Below, piece after piece: positions 44,060 to 51,904 of a stretch of DNA of 64,000 bases. Origin of the DNA: an uncultured Collinsella sp. (lineage in GTDB: Bacteria > Actinomycetota > Coriobacteriia > Coriobacteriales > Coriobacteriaceae). The stretch spans positions 1-64,000 of the forward strand of contig CABUHO010000009.1 in NCBI GenBank assembly GCA_902491395.1. Reading direction: 5' to 3'. A program made the position numbers and the translations under genes. Each line of letters opens with the position of its first letter. Positions within the stretch are counted from its first letter, which is position 1. The notes below the pieces were generated by a model. The model had not been told where the DNA came from. It saw nothing but the letters and a program-made list of their open reading frames with translations, and ran no database searches.

Positions 44060-46555
44060 GTGACGGAACAGAAGATGAGCCCGCAGGCTATCGAGGTGCG
44101 TGGTGCGCGCGTACACAACCTTAAGGACATCGATATCGATATTCCGCTGGGAAAGCTCGTGGGTATTGCCGGCGTGTCGGGCTCGGGCAAGAGTTCGCTG
44201 GCGCTGGGGGTTCTTTATGCCGAGGGCTCGCGCCGTTACCTGGAGGCGCTCAGCACCTATACTCGACGTCGCCTGACACAGGCCGAACACGCCCAGGTGG
44301 ACGAGGTGCTGCACGTACCGGCGGCGCTCGCATTGCATCAGCGTCCCAGTGTGCCGGGTGTGCGTTCCACTTTTGGCACCATGACCGAGCTCAACAACAG
44401 TCTGCGTTTGCTCTTTAGCCGCTGTGCCCATCACGTGTGCCCACATTGCGGGGCGCGCGTGGAGCCGAGCCTTAACGTGGCCGCAGGCCTGTCGCTCGCA
44501 TGCCCCGCATGCGGCCGCGAGTTCTATGCGCCAAGTGCCGAGGACCTTGCCTTCAACAGCGGCGGTGCATGCCCCACCTGTGGCGGTACCGGTGTCATGC
44601 GCGAGGTGGACGAAGCGAGCCTGGTACCCGACGAGTCCAAGACCATCAACGAAGGCGCGGTGCTTCCCTGGGGCACGCTCATGTGGGACTTGATGAAGCA
44701 AGTAGCCGGCGAGATGGGTGTGCGTACCGATGTGCCGTTTAACCAGCTCACACCTCAAGAGCGCGACATCGTGTTCCATGGTCCGGCGGTTAAGAAGCAT
44801 ATTCTCTACGTTCCCAAAAACGGCGAGGGCGCCACGCCGCTCGACTTCACCTATTACAACGCCGTCTATACGGTCGAGAATGCGCTCGCCAAGGTTAAGG
44901 ACGATAAGGGACTAAAGCGCGTGGCTCGCTTTTTGCGCGAGGGCCCGTGCCGTGACTGCGGCGGCACGCGCCTCTCCGAGGTTGCGCGCCAGCCCCAGGT
45001 GCGCGGTATCAATCTGGCGCAGGCCGCGGCCATGACGTTGGGTGAGGCGATTGAGTGGGTGCGCGGGGTGCCCGCATCCTTGCCGGCCGAGATGCAGCCC
45101 ATGGCAGTGGATATCTGCGATTCGTTTTTGGGCGCGGCCCGTCGCCTGGTTGACCTGGGTCTCGATTACCTTTCGCTCGATCGCGCCGGCGCCACGCTCT
45201 CCACGGGTGAGCGCCAGCGCGTGCAGCTTGCCCGCGTAGTACGCAATCGATCGACGGGCGTGCTGTATGTACTCGATGAGCCCTCGATCGGCTTGCATCC
45301 TGCCAATGTTGACGGCTTGGTGGGCGTAATGCGCGATCTGGTGGATGACGGCAACACCGTGGTTGTTGTTAATCACGATACGCGCGTTCTAGCGGAAGCT
45401 GACTATCTGGTCGAGATGGGCCCCGTTGCCGGAACAGGCGGCGGTAATGTGATCGCTGCAGGTACGGTGGACGAGGTCGAGCAATCGCAGGGCAGCCGCA
45501 TCGCGCCGTTTTTACGCGCGGACCCCAAGCGCTTGCGCCCGCAGGTGACTGACGACGAAATGTTCGACCGGGGCCATATCCGCATGGCGACCGATACCAT
45601 TCATACCGTCAAGCCGCTCGAAGTCGATATTCCGCGCGGTCGCTTGGTCGCGGTGACGGGCGTTTCGGGTTCGGGTAAGACGACATTGGTGCTCGAGACG
45701 CTCATCCCGGCACTCAAGGCGCAGGCAGCCGGCGAGCGCCTGCCGGGGCACGTGCGTTGGGTCGATGCCGAGGGCATTGCCCGTGCAAACCTGATTGACG
45801 CTACGCCTATCGGCGCCAACGTGCGCTCGACGGTGGCAACTTATGCCGACATCCATGACGAGCTGCGTCGCGCCTTCGCCCGTACGCCCGAGGCTAAGGC
45901 GGCCGGCTACAAGGCGGGCGCCTTTAGCTACAACACTGGCGCTTTGCGCTGCCCTACGTGCGATGGCACGGGTTCGATATCGCTCGACGTACAGTTTTTG
46001 CCCGATGTCGAGATCGTCTGTCCGGCATGTCGCGGCTCACGTTATGCAGACGCGGCTTCGCATATCCATCGCGAGGGCAAGGACGGGAGTCTGCTTACGT
46101 TGCCGCAGCTCATGGATATGAGTGTGGACGAGGCTCTCGACGCCACGGTGGGTCTCAAGAAAGTTCAGGCGCGCTTGCAGACTTTGCATGACCTGGGCTT
46201 GGGCTATCTCACGCTCGGTGAGCCCACGCCGGCGCTCTCGGGCGGCGAGGCGCAGCGTCTTAAGCTTGCGAGCGAGATGGGCCGCGTGCAGGACGATGCC
46301 GTATTCGTGTTCGACGAACCCACAATTGGCCTGCACCCGCTCGATGTTCAGGTGCTGCTGAGTGTGTTCGACGGCCTCGTTGCCAAGGGCGCCACAGTCG
46401 TCGTGATCGAGCACGACCTCGACCTTATCCGTAACGCCGATTACGTAATCGACATGGGCCCGGGCGGTGGTGACGCCGGCGGGCAAATCGTCTGCGCCGG
46501 CACGCCGGTGGATATCGCTGCTTGCTCCAAGAGCATTACCGGTCGTTATCTATAG
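44060..46555 (+). CDS. UvrA2-like ABC ATPase without UvrB-binding domain
   Basis: An 831-residue UvrA paralogue with two ABC ATPase modules: Walker A GVSGSGKSS and GVSGSGKTT, signatures LSTGERQRVQLA and LSGGEAQRLKLA, Walker B VLYVLDEPSIGLHP and VFVFDEPTIGLHP. Zinc cysteine pairs are present (CPHC, CPAC, CPTC, CRDC, CPTC, CPAC). The sequence goes from RCAHHVCPHCG directly to the second cysteine pair, with no room for the UvrB-binding domain; the real UvrA has about 940 residues. Such UvrA2/DrrC-type proteins are linked to drug tolerance, not to excision with UvrBC. GTG 44060 (after AGGGTGA) is favoured; ATG 44075 is possible. Confidence 0.85.
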   Translation: MTEQKMSPQAIEVRGARVHNLKDIDIDIPLGKLVGIAGVSGSGKSSLALGVLYAEGSRRYLEALSTYTRRRLTQAEHAQVDEVLHVPAALALHQRPSVPGVRSTFGTMTELNNSLRLLFSRCAHHVCPHCGARVEPSLNVAAGLSLACPACGREFYAPSAEDLAFNSGGACPTCGGTGVMREVDEASLVPDESKTINEGAVLPWGTLMWDLMKQVAGEMGVRTDVPFNQLTPQERDIVFHGPAVKKHILYVPKNGEGATPLDFTYYNAVYTVENALAKVKDDKGLKRVARFLREGPCRDCGGTRLSEVARQPQVRGINLAQAAAMTLGEAIEWVRGVPASLPAEMQPMAVDICDSFLGAARRLVDLGLDYLSLDRAGATLSTGERQRVQLARVVRNRSTGVLYVLDEPSIGLHPANVDGLVGVMRDLVDDGNTVVVVNHDTRVLAEADYLVEMGPVAGTGGGNVIAAGTVDEVEQSQGSRIAPFLRADPKRLRPQVTDDEMFDRGHIRMATDTIHTVKPLEVDIPRGRLVAVTGVSGSGKTTLVLETLIPALKAQAAGERLPGHVRWVDAEGIARANLIDATPIGANVRSTVATYADIHDELRRAFARTPEAKAAGYKAGAFSYNTGALRCPTCDGTGSISLDVQFLPDVEIVCPACRGSRYADAASHIHREGKDGSLLTLPQLMDMSVDEALDATVGLKKVQARLQTLHDLGLGYLTLGEPTPALSGGEAQRLKLASEMGRVQDDAVFVFDEPTIGLHPLDVQVLLSVFDGLVAKGATVVVIEHDLDLIRNADYVIDMGPGGGDAGGQIVCAGTPVDIAACSKSITGRYL

Positions 46556-46558
46556 GCG

Positions 46559-46590
46559 ATGTGACAAAGGAACTGCCCCTTTGTCACATT
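46559..46590. repeat. Palindromic repeat family A, copy 4
   Basis: ATGTGACAAAGG-A and CCCCTTTGTCACAT, with an imperfect centre. It lies four bases after the UvrA2-like stop codon and six before the convergent ATPase gene's end, so it may act as a bidirectional terminator. Confidence 0.85.
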
Positions 46591-46595
46591 GACTT

Positions 46596-47696
46596 CTATT
46601 TCACGCATTGAGCGGCGAGATAATCGCGGAAGAATGGCAATTCAAAAGCGACGATTCCGCGCCCGCGTTCTCCAATGATGCCGGCATCTATCATGCGGCG
46701 TCGGTAGCGGGAGACCTGCTGCGGCGAACGCTTAAGGCGCTCGATAAGGTCAGCGGTGGTGGACTCTTCCTCGTCATCGAGCATGGCGATGAGGAATCGC
46801 TTGTCCTCTGCAGTGAGTTCCCGATAGGTTGCCGCGAGGATTCGGTCATCCATCTCGTCGCGTGCGATTTTGATTCCTAGGTCAAAGTCGCGTGACGAGA
46901 TTTCCTTCGAATCGCTTGTGAGATCCCAGGCACGGTAGCCTACGAGTTGCAATAGGAAGGGAAAACCAGAGATCGAGCGAACGGCTCTATCGATTCCCTC
47001 AGCATCCGCCAGGCGATCGTTTTCCTGGATTGTGCGAATTAGGGCCTCGCGCACGTCATAGTCGGCAATGCGACCCAGATGATATTGTTGGGCGCGGCGA
47101 AGGAACGAGACCGTCTTGTGGTTCAGTAGCGTCGATACGTTGTTGGGAAGTCCCGCCATGAGCAGGGCGACGCGTTTCCCATCGGTCACAAAGTGCTGAT
47201 ACGTCGCTGCGAGCTGAATCATCTCGTCGAGTGTCGGGTCCACCTCGTCAACCGTGACGAGCAGACCGGCGCCCGCCTCGTTGAGCTGGTCGATGATGTC
47301 GCTCATGCGATAACGCCAGGTTGAGACATCGTGAACGCGATCGACCTCGATGCTGCCGAGCGGTGCAATTCCGAGACCGGTGACTTCGAAGTGACTGGAC
47401 GAGTCGATGAGATGGCCTGCAGCACGTTTCGCCCCGAACTCGATTTCCTCAAGCATTCCCGGGAGCGCGGTCGTCTTTACGGCAATCCAGCCGTGGGATT
47501 CCGCCCTTGTCGCAAGCGACGACATGAGAGCGGTTTTGCCGGTTCCACGCGCGCCTGAGAAGATCGAGGTCAATTCCGGGCGCCTGCGCTGACTCAAGAA
47601 GGCACGGTCCAAATCCCGAATAATCTGTTGTCTGCCAGCGAGATGAGCAGGAACCTCACCAAAACTGGGGGTAAACGGGTTCTCAAGATATTCCAC
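46596..47696 (-). CDS. AAA/STAND-like ATPase with C-terminal winged helix, second copy
   Basis: A 366-residue ATPase related to the protein at 42931. NPFTPSFGEVPAHLAGRQQII, Walker A GARGTGKTALM (about 48-58), Walker B LLVTVDEVDPT, VALLMAGLP, then FLLQLVGYRAWDL and a C-terminal winged helix (TADLIERLKRSPQQVSRYRRRM). The middle is rich in Ile, Thr and charged residues. It starts with GTG 47696, six bases after AAGGAG. It converges on the UvrA2-like gene, so the two ATPases flank that gene. The ORC-like order suggests DNA binding, but no target is shown. Confidence 0.75.
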   Translation of the reverse strand: MEYLENPFTPSFGEVPAHLAGRQQIIRDLDRAFLSQRRRPELTSIFSGARGTGKTALMSSLATRAESHGWIAVKTTALPGMLEEIEFGAKRAAGHLIDSSSHFEVTGLGIAPLGSIEVDRVHDVSTWRYRMSDIIDQLNEAGAGLLVTVDEVDPTLDEMIQLAATYQHFVTDGKRVALLMAGLPNNVSTLLNHKTVSFLRRAQQYHLGRIADYDVREALIRTIQENDRLADAEGIDRAVRSISGFPFLLQLVGYRAWDLTSDSKEISSRDFDLGIKIARDEMDDRILAATYRELTAEDKRFLIAMLDDEEESTTADLIERLKRSPQQVSRYRRRMIDAGIIGERGRGIVAFELPFFRDYLAAQCVK

Positions 47697-47813
47697 AAGG
47701 CTCTCCTTTCACACCTCCGTTTAACTTCATTTTATTCTAGTTAATTCTGATTAAAAGCGATGGTCCGTTATTTAGAGCATCAATTAGGCGTGTGTGTCAT
47801 CGACATGGCGCTT

Positions 47814-47848
47814 GAATGTGACAAAGGGACAATCCCTTTGTCACATTC
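47814..47848. repeat. Palindromic repeat family A, copy 5
   Basis: GAATGTGACAAAGGGA and TCCCTTTGTCACATTC are perfect 16-bp arms with a 3-base centre. The minus-strand TGA stop codon of the trmL gene (47843-47841) is in the right arm. Confidence 0.9.
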
Positions 47849-48440
47849 CCGGAAAGCCTGTTTGGCGCAGGGCCTCGTAGAGGACGATGGCAGCGCTGTT
47901 GGAGAGGTTGAGTGCGCTGATGCGGTAGTCGTCCGGGTCGACGAAGTTGCCGCAGATATCCTGCTGAAGGATGGCTTCGTGGCTGTCCTCGGTATGCCCG
48001 AGCGATTCCTCGTGGGCTTCCCAGGTCTCGGCGTTATTGAGCGAGTCGCAATCGCGCAGCATCGGGATGCGCTCGCAGCGCGTGGGCGCCACAGCGAGCA
48101 GCTCCTCGGGAATGCCCGAGCTCTCGCTGCCAAAGACCAAGTAGTCACCGTCGCGGTAGGTGCTTTGCGCATAGGTGCGGCGTGCCTTTTTGGTCAGCAG
48201 ATGTAGGCGCTCGTCGGCGGGGGAGAGGCCGTTGCGCGCAAGGAAATCCTCCCAGCCGGCATAAGTCGTCACGTCCAAATTCTGCCAGTAGCCCAGGCCG
48301 GCGCGACGTACTGTCTTGTCGTCGAGCGAAAACCCCAGCGGCTCCACCAGATGCAGGCGGGCGCCGGTGACCACACAGGTACGGCCGATATTGCCCGTAT
48401 TGGCCGGAATCTCGGGCGCATACAGCACAATGTTGAACAT
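47841..48440 (-). CDS. trmL: tRNA (cytidine/uridine-2'-O)-methyltransferase TrmL
   Basis: A 199-residue SPOUT enzyme. MFNIVLYAPEIPANTGNIGRTC, HLVEPLGFSLDDK, GDYLVFGSESSGIPEE and NLSNSAAIVLYEALRQTGFPG are the TrmL blocks that form the knotted SAM site. It methylates the wobble base of leucine tRNAs in E. coli. Compared with E. coli TrmL, about 40 extra residues lie between the RIPM and LNLSNS blocks (DSLNNAETWEAHEESLGHTE and following). ATG 48440 follows AAGGAG. The stop codon lies inside a family A repeat. Confidence 0.88.
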   Translation of the reverse strand: MFNIVLYAPEIPANTGNIGRTCVVTGARLHLVEPLGFSLDDKTVRRAGLGYWQNLDVTTYAGWEDFLARNGLSPADERLHLLTKKARRTYAQSTYRDGDYLVFGSESSGIPEELLAVAPTRCERIPMLRDCDSLNNAETWEAHEESLGHTEDSHEAILQQDICGNFVDPDDYRISALNLSNSAAIVLYEALRQTGFPGM

Positions 48441-48463
48441 GAATCTCCTTGGTTCAGAATGAA

Positions 48464-48496
48464 AAACCACCACGAAGGGTACCTTCGTGGTGGTTT
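48464..48496 (-). terminator. Hairpin terminator after the CobW-type gene
   Basis: A perfect 15-bp stem (48464-48478 with 48482-48496) with a 3-base centre, followed on the minus strand by TTCATTC. It lies between the CobW-type gene and the trmL ribosome site, so it ends the former or attenuates read-through into trmL. Confidence 0.65.
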
Positions 48497-48535
48497 GGCG
48501 GTTACGTGGGCGGCAAAATGCCCGCTTTGATAAAC

Positions 48536-49666
48536 CTAGGCGCGGTGCCAGTCGGTCAGGCAGGCATCGAGGGAGGCGATGAGCGCATCCTTGTCCATGT
48601 GACGGCCGATGATGCACAGGCTCGTCATGCGGTCGCCCGTCTCGTCGTCCCAAATCTGCATGATCTCGGGGTTTTCGTCGATGATCTTCTGCTTTTCGCC
48701 CTCGGGTGCGGAATCGACAAACAGGCCGTTCTCCATCAGGCGCATCTGGTGGCCGGCCTGCTCAAACATGTAGCACATGTCCGGATTGCTGGCCTGCCAC
48801 AGCGGACCCTTGACGCGGATGACCTCGTCGGGCCACTCCTGCTCAACAAAATCGGTGAACTTCTGCAGGTCAAACGGCTTGCGGCGCGAGTACACAAAGG
48901 TCTCGATGTCGTACTCGAGCACCTCGGGGTCGTCGTGCTCCTCGGGATGCTCCATAGCCTCGATCCAGGCGGCGGAGTTGTAGGCGCGCATAAAGTCGAA
49001 GCGGTCGGTATCGAGCAGTTCCTCCATGGGGACCTCGCCGTTTTGGGCCTCGACGATCACGGCGTCCTTCTGCAGGCTGCGCACGATGGCCTTGAGCTCG
49101 GCAATCTGCTCGGGGCTCACGGTGTCGGTCTTGTTGAGGATCAGCGTGGAGCAGAACTCGATCTGCTGGATGAGCAGGCTTTCGATGTCGTCCTCGTCGA
49201 TATCCTCTGCCAGCAGGTCGCGGCCGCCATTGAACTCGTCGTACATGCGGGCGCAGTCGACCACGGCCACGATGTTGTCGAGCGCGAGCTTGGGCTCGCC
49301 GCCCACCTTGGCCTCGTCGCAGAAGCTCGAGATGGTGTAGGCGATGGGGATAGGCTCGCAGATACCCGAGGCCTCGATGATGATGTAGTCGAAGTTGCCC
49401 GAATCGGCGATGCCCTGCAGCTGGTTGGCCAGGTCATCCGAAAGTGTGCAGCAGATGCAGCCGTTGGTGAGCGGGATGAGGTCGTCGGTCTCGGAAAGGC
49501 CGCCGTCGGCGATGAGGCTGGCGTCGACGTTGATCTCGCCGATATCGTTGACGATCACGGCGGCGCGGATGCCGCCGTCGTTAGCGAGGATGTGGTTGAG
49601 CAGCGTGGTCTTGCCGGCACCGAGGTATCCGGTAAGCATGATGATCTTCACGGGTTTGTTGGGCAT
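48536..49666 (-). CDS. CobW/COG0523 family GTPase, metal chaperone type
   Basis: A 376-residue G3E GTPase: Walker A GYLGAGKTTLL near residue 13, the metal-binding GCICCTL near 68-74 (CXCC), SGICEP and LNKTD (G4). The C-terminal CobW domain is present (about 255-370). COG0523 proteins deliver zinc, cobalt or nickel to client enzymes. It has no His-rich segment. No client gene or Zur box is visible nearby. ATG 49666 has AAAGGAGGG five bases before it, and the longer frame lacks support. Confidence 0.87.
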   Translation of the reverse strand: MPNKPVKIIMLTGYLGAGKTTLLNHILANDGGIRAAVIVNDIGEINVDASLIADGGLSETDDLIPLTNGCICCTLSDDLANQLQGIADSGNFDYIIIEASGICEPIPIAYTISSFCDEAKVGGEPKLALDNIVAVVDCARMYDEFNGGRDLLAEDIDEDDIESLLIQQIEFCSTLILNKTDTVSPEQIAELKAIVRSLQKDAVIVEAQNGEVPMEELLDTDRFDFMRAYNSAAWIEAMEHPEEHDDPEVLEYDIETFVYSRRKPFDLQKFTDFVEQEWPDEVIRVKGPLWQASNPDMCYMFEQAGHQMRLMENGLFVDSAPEGEKQKIIDENPEIMQIWDDETGDRMTSLCIIGRHMDKDALIASLDACLTDWHRA

Positions 49667-49752
49667 GTGCCCTCCTTTGTTAGACATGGCTTACAGTTGA
49701 ATCTTATGCCAAACGCCTGCTCTTATACCCACGCGCCGGCAAATAACACAGG

Positions 49753-50094
49753 CTACTCCCAGGCTCCCCATACATCGGGGCAATAACCGACGGTGGCCTT
49801 TTTGCCGTTGCGCACGATGGGCTCAGCTAGAACCTGCTGGTTTTCGAGCAGCTTGTCGAAGCGCTGACTAGGGGTGAGGTGCTGGATGAGCGCGAGCGTC
49901 TCCTCGTCCTTGGCCTTGGGGTTGAGCAGCTTGTCGATGCCGCCGACCGCCTGCATCACGCTCGTGAGCTCGCCCTTGCTCATCTCCTTTTCCTTCAGGT
50001 CAATAAACTGCACCTTAATGCGGCGCTCTTTAAAATAGCGCTGGGCCTTCTTAGTGTCGAAGGACTTCTTGGTGCCAAAAATTTGCACGTTCAT
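49753..50094 (-). CDS. ArsC/Spx-family thioredoxin-fold protein lacking the catalytic cysteine
   Basis: A 113-residue ArsC-like protein. MNVQIFGTKKSFDTKKAQRY corresponds to the YffB/ArsC start, in which the conserved NCDT is replaced by SFDT, so the redox cysteine is Phe. The rest follows the family (IDLKEKEMSKGEL, LLENQQVLAEPIVRNGKKATVGY), including the Arg after the cis-proline (EPIVR). Only one Cys remains, near the C-terminus (GYCPDVW). It therefore cannot be a normal arsenate reductase and may be a binding protein or an Spx-like regulator. ATG 50094 has a weak site. Confidence 0.8.
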   Translation of the reverse strand: MNVQIFGTKKSFDTKKAQRYFKERRIKVQFIDLKEKEMSKGELTSVMQAVGGIDKLLNPKAKDEETLALIQHLTPSQRFDKLLENQQVLAEPIVRNGKKATVGYCPDVWGAWE

Positions 50095-50103
50095 ATCTAT
50101 GTT

Positions 50104-50269
50104 CCGCCGTTCTAACGAACGGCGGTCACCTCGACGCTGCAAAGCCATCTGATGGGCAATCTGCCTTTCAATCGTCGGGCGCGGGCAAAAGCCCAGCGCC
50201 CTCCTCTTTCAAGGCACCTTGCCTCATCAGCTGGCTTTTCGCTGACATTGATAGAACTTCGAGGTGACC
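50104..50269. ncRNA. Extended hairpin, 6S-RNA-like or transcript-end element
   Basis: A 9-bp hairpin (50104-50125) is followed by a 146-nt extended hairpin (50124-50269). Its paired blocks, outside to inside, are 50124-50134/50259-50269 (11 bp), 50141-50147/50232-50238 (7), 50149-50154/50225-50230 (6), 50155-50159/50219-50223 (5), 50162-50167/50211-50216 (6), 50177-50182/50196-50201 (6) and 50183-50186/50191-50194 (4). One strand of the bubble next to the outer stem is 20 bases longer than the other. The asymmetric bubble inside a long rod is like 6S RNA. The strand is unknown: a weak plus promoter (TTGGTG, 17-18 bases, TATCTA) precedes it, and it follows the reductase gene on minus. Confidence 0.5.
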
Positions 50270-50279
50270 ACCGCTGGAC

Positions 50280-50903
50280 TTATCGAATAAAGTTGGTGCG
50301 CTCGCGATCGGCTTCGGGGGCTTCGATGCCGGTGGCCTGTCCTGCCTCGATGCAACGCAGGAGCCATGCCATGTTTTTGCCGATGTTTCGCATGGTGGCA
50401 AGGCCCTCGGCGTCCTGGGCGGCCTCGCCCGGCATGGCACCAAAGACGTTGTTCCAGTACGTGGAGGCCACCACGGGCATCTGGTTGATAGTGAAGTACT
50501 TGTTGAGTACATCGAAGGTGGTCGACGTGCCGCCACGACGGGCAACGGCGACCGCGGCGCCCGGCTTGTGAGCAAAGGCCTTGCTGCCAGCATAGAATGC
50601 GCGGTCGAGAGCCGAGAGGATGCGTCCGCTGGGATGCGCATAGTAGACGGGCGAGCCAAAGACAAAACCGTCGGCCTGTTCGGCAGCAGCGATGAGCTCG
50701 TTCACCACGTCGTCATCAAAGGTGCAGCGGCAATCGAGCTTGCCGCACTGGCCACAGCCAATGCAGTCGCGAATGGGCTTGGCGCCCAGCTGGAACACCT
50801 CGGTATCGATGCCCTCGGCATGCAATTGCTCGGCGACCTCGGCGAGCGCGCGGGCGGTGTTGCCGTTTGCCTTGGGGCTGCCATTGACCAAAAGAACCTT
50901 CAT
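50280..50903 (-). CDS. NADPH-dependent FMN reductase/flavodoxin-like protein
   Basis: A 207-residue flavodoxin-fold protein: MKVLLVNGSPKANGNT with the FMN phosphate loop, CIGCGQCGK and CRCTFDDD (cysteines typical of iron-sulfur flavoprotein-like members), and GSPVYYAHPSGRI near the flavin ring. Such enzymes reduce FMN, quinones or nitro compounds. ATG 50903 follows GGAG; the longer start at 50915 is also in frame. The extended hairpin starts 11 bases after the stop. No partner gene is adjacent. Confidence 0.88.
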   Translation of the reverse strand: MKVLLVNGSPKANGNTARALAEVAEQLHAEGIDTEVFQLGAKPIRDCIGCGQCGKLDCRCTFDDDVVNELIAAAEQADGFVFGSPVYYAHPSGRILSALDRAFYAGSKAFAHKPGAAVAVARRGGTSTTFDVLNKYFTINQMPVVASTYWNNVFGAMPGEAAQDAEGLATMRNIGKNMAWLLRCIEAGQATGIEAPEADRERTNFIR

Positions 50904-51033
50904 CACAAACTCCATCTGCTATCGGTAAATTCTGCTGAGAATTATCTCACGAGCGGGCAGATGGCGTGGGGCGCGATTCCAGCGACCGCCCATCATACGC
51001 CCCGTCTCGATCGGTAGCTTCATCCGAGTGTTT

Positions 51034-51059
51034 CTCGGGGCCGGGAAGCCGGCCCCGAG
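51034..51059. repeat. GC-rich hairpin beside the IS30-like remnant
   Basis: CTCGGGGCCGG pairs with CCGGCCCCGAG (51034-51044 with 51049-51059), with a GAAG loop. It lies 12 bases before the transposase-like fragment and could be the inverted-repeat end or the leader of that element. Confidence 0.6.
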
Positions 51060-51070
51060 GGCCAACGGCG

Positions 51071-51190
51071 GGCTCGCTCACCAGGTACGAGAGGGAAACG
51101 GTCCAGAGGATGTTGGAGCGCGGAGCCTCATGCAAGCCGATTGTGAGGAGTCTGGGCAGGTCGCCTTCGATGGCGAACTCCGAGGTCTTA
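51071..51190 (+). pseudogene. IS30-family transposase remnant (N-terminal)
   Basis: GSLTRYERETVQRMLERGAS and then CKPIVRSLGRSPSMANSEV resemble the N-terminal helix-turn-helix of IS30-type transposases (YERxxIxxML..G.S.xEIARxLGRSPSTxxxE). After that the frame loses similarity, and no DDE domain follows, so it is a decayed fragment. It marks the left border of the AT-rich island. Confidence 0.55.
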
Positions 51191-51552
51191 GAAGGCGGGC
51201 TGCTGTGCGGCTTGAGGAACGATCTCGGCGGGCAGGAAGTGGCGGCGTGGCAGAACTGGCAGTTCTACAAATACGGAGATCGAAAACTCCGCAGAGGTTT
51301 CGCCGGAGGCCAATTGCTTTTCACGCTGCCGTCGTTTGCGGGTGTTTTCAAGCGGGTGAAGCTAGCGGGTCGTCGACTCCTTCATGTCCCGCACGATGTA
51401 GTTCATAGTGCGGTAAATTTGCATGCGCAGTTTTATCGCGCAGATGAATTCATGATAGGTGAATCTGATCTGTGCCCCCGTCCTGCGGTACGTGACGTAG
51501 TCCGGCCTCGCCCCGTTTATATTTCGACCTTAAGGCGAGTGCCGCATGTTTA

Positions 51553-51573
51553 AAACGTATTGGGAATACGTTT
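51553..51573. promoter_or_regulatory. Palindromic operator candidate
   Basis: Two 9-base arms, AAACGTATT and AATACGTTT, perfectly inverted, with a 3-base centre. No T-run follows, so a protein-binding site is more likely than a terminator. No regulator gene is present in the cluster. Confidence 0.4.
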
Positions 51574-51683
51574 GTAAAAGAGCAAGCCAAAGGGTACAAA
51601 TTCTCCTATTTCTTTCATATCGTCCTTTTTCTTTAAACAGACAAAGATGAGGCGAAAGATTGTCCTATAATAAAAACATCAAA

Positions 51684-51710
51684 TTGAGTTTTAGTGTGGG
51701 CTTATATAAC
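51684..51710 (+). promoter_or_regulatory. Possible promoter of the RiPP cluster
   Basis: TTGAGT (51684-51689) and TATAAC (51705-51710), 15 bases apart. A second candidate is TTGAAT (51799-51804) with GATAAT (51824-51829), 19 bases apart. Both spacings are off the ideal, so the start site is uncertain. Confidence 0.3.
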
Positions 51711-51904
51711 GGTTTTCATGATTGGGGAATCTGCCATCCACTTTAGGTCCGAGGAAGCCGCCAATGTCTTTAATATGTAGGACTCAAACTTACAGCTTTT
51801 GAATCCATTACATACTCATTACAGATAATTAGAAATAAACGAGAATTACTAGGTCGTTAATTGCAATTAAGTATTTCGTAAGCACTAAAGAGAGCGGATT
51901 GTAT

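Larger units (their letters stand above)
51191..51904. other. AT-rich non-coding stretch upstream of the RiPP cluster
   Basis: About 710 bases without a supportable gene. The first 350 are mixed in composition and may be more decayed element DNA. The rest is AT-rich, unlike the surrounding genes. It contains a perfect palindrome, AAACGTATT-GGG-AATACGTTT (51553-51573), and promoter-like boxes. This is the likely control region of the cluster that follows. Confidence 0.6.

Noticed and set aside
44060..46555. Genuine uvrA of nucleotide excision repair
   Set aside because: The UvrB-binding domain is missing and the length is about 110 residues short.
50150..50240. Hammerhead-ribozyme-like CTGATGAG and GAAA boxes on the minus strand of the extended hairpin
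   Set aside because: Stem III does not pair and two extra bases separate stem II from GAAA. The same bases are explained better by the long hairpin.
50966..51553. Open frame of 195 codons as an intact gene
   Set aside because: Only about 35 residues resemble an IS30-type helix-turn-helix and the rest has no similarity; listed as a remnant instead.
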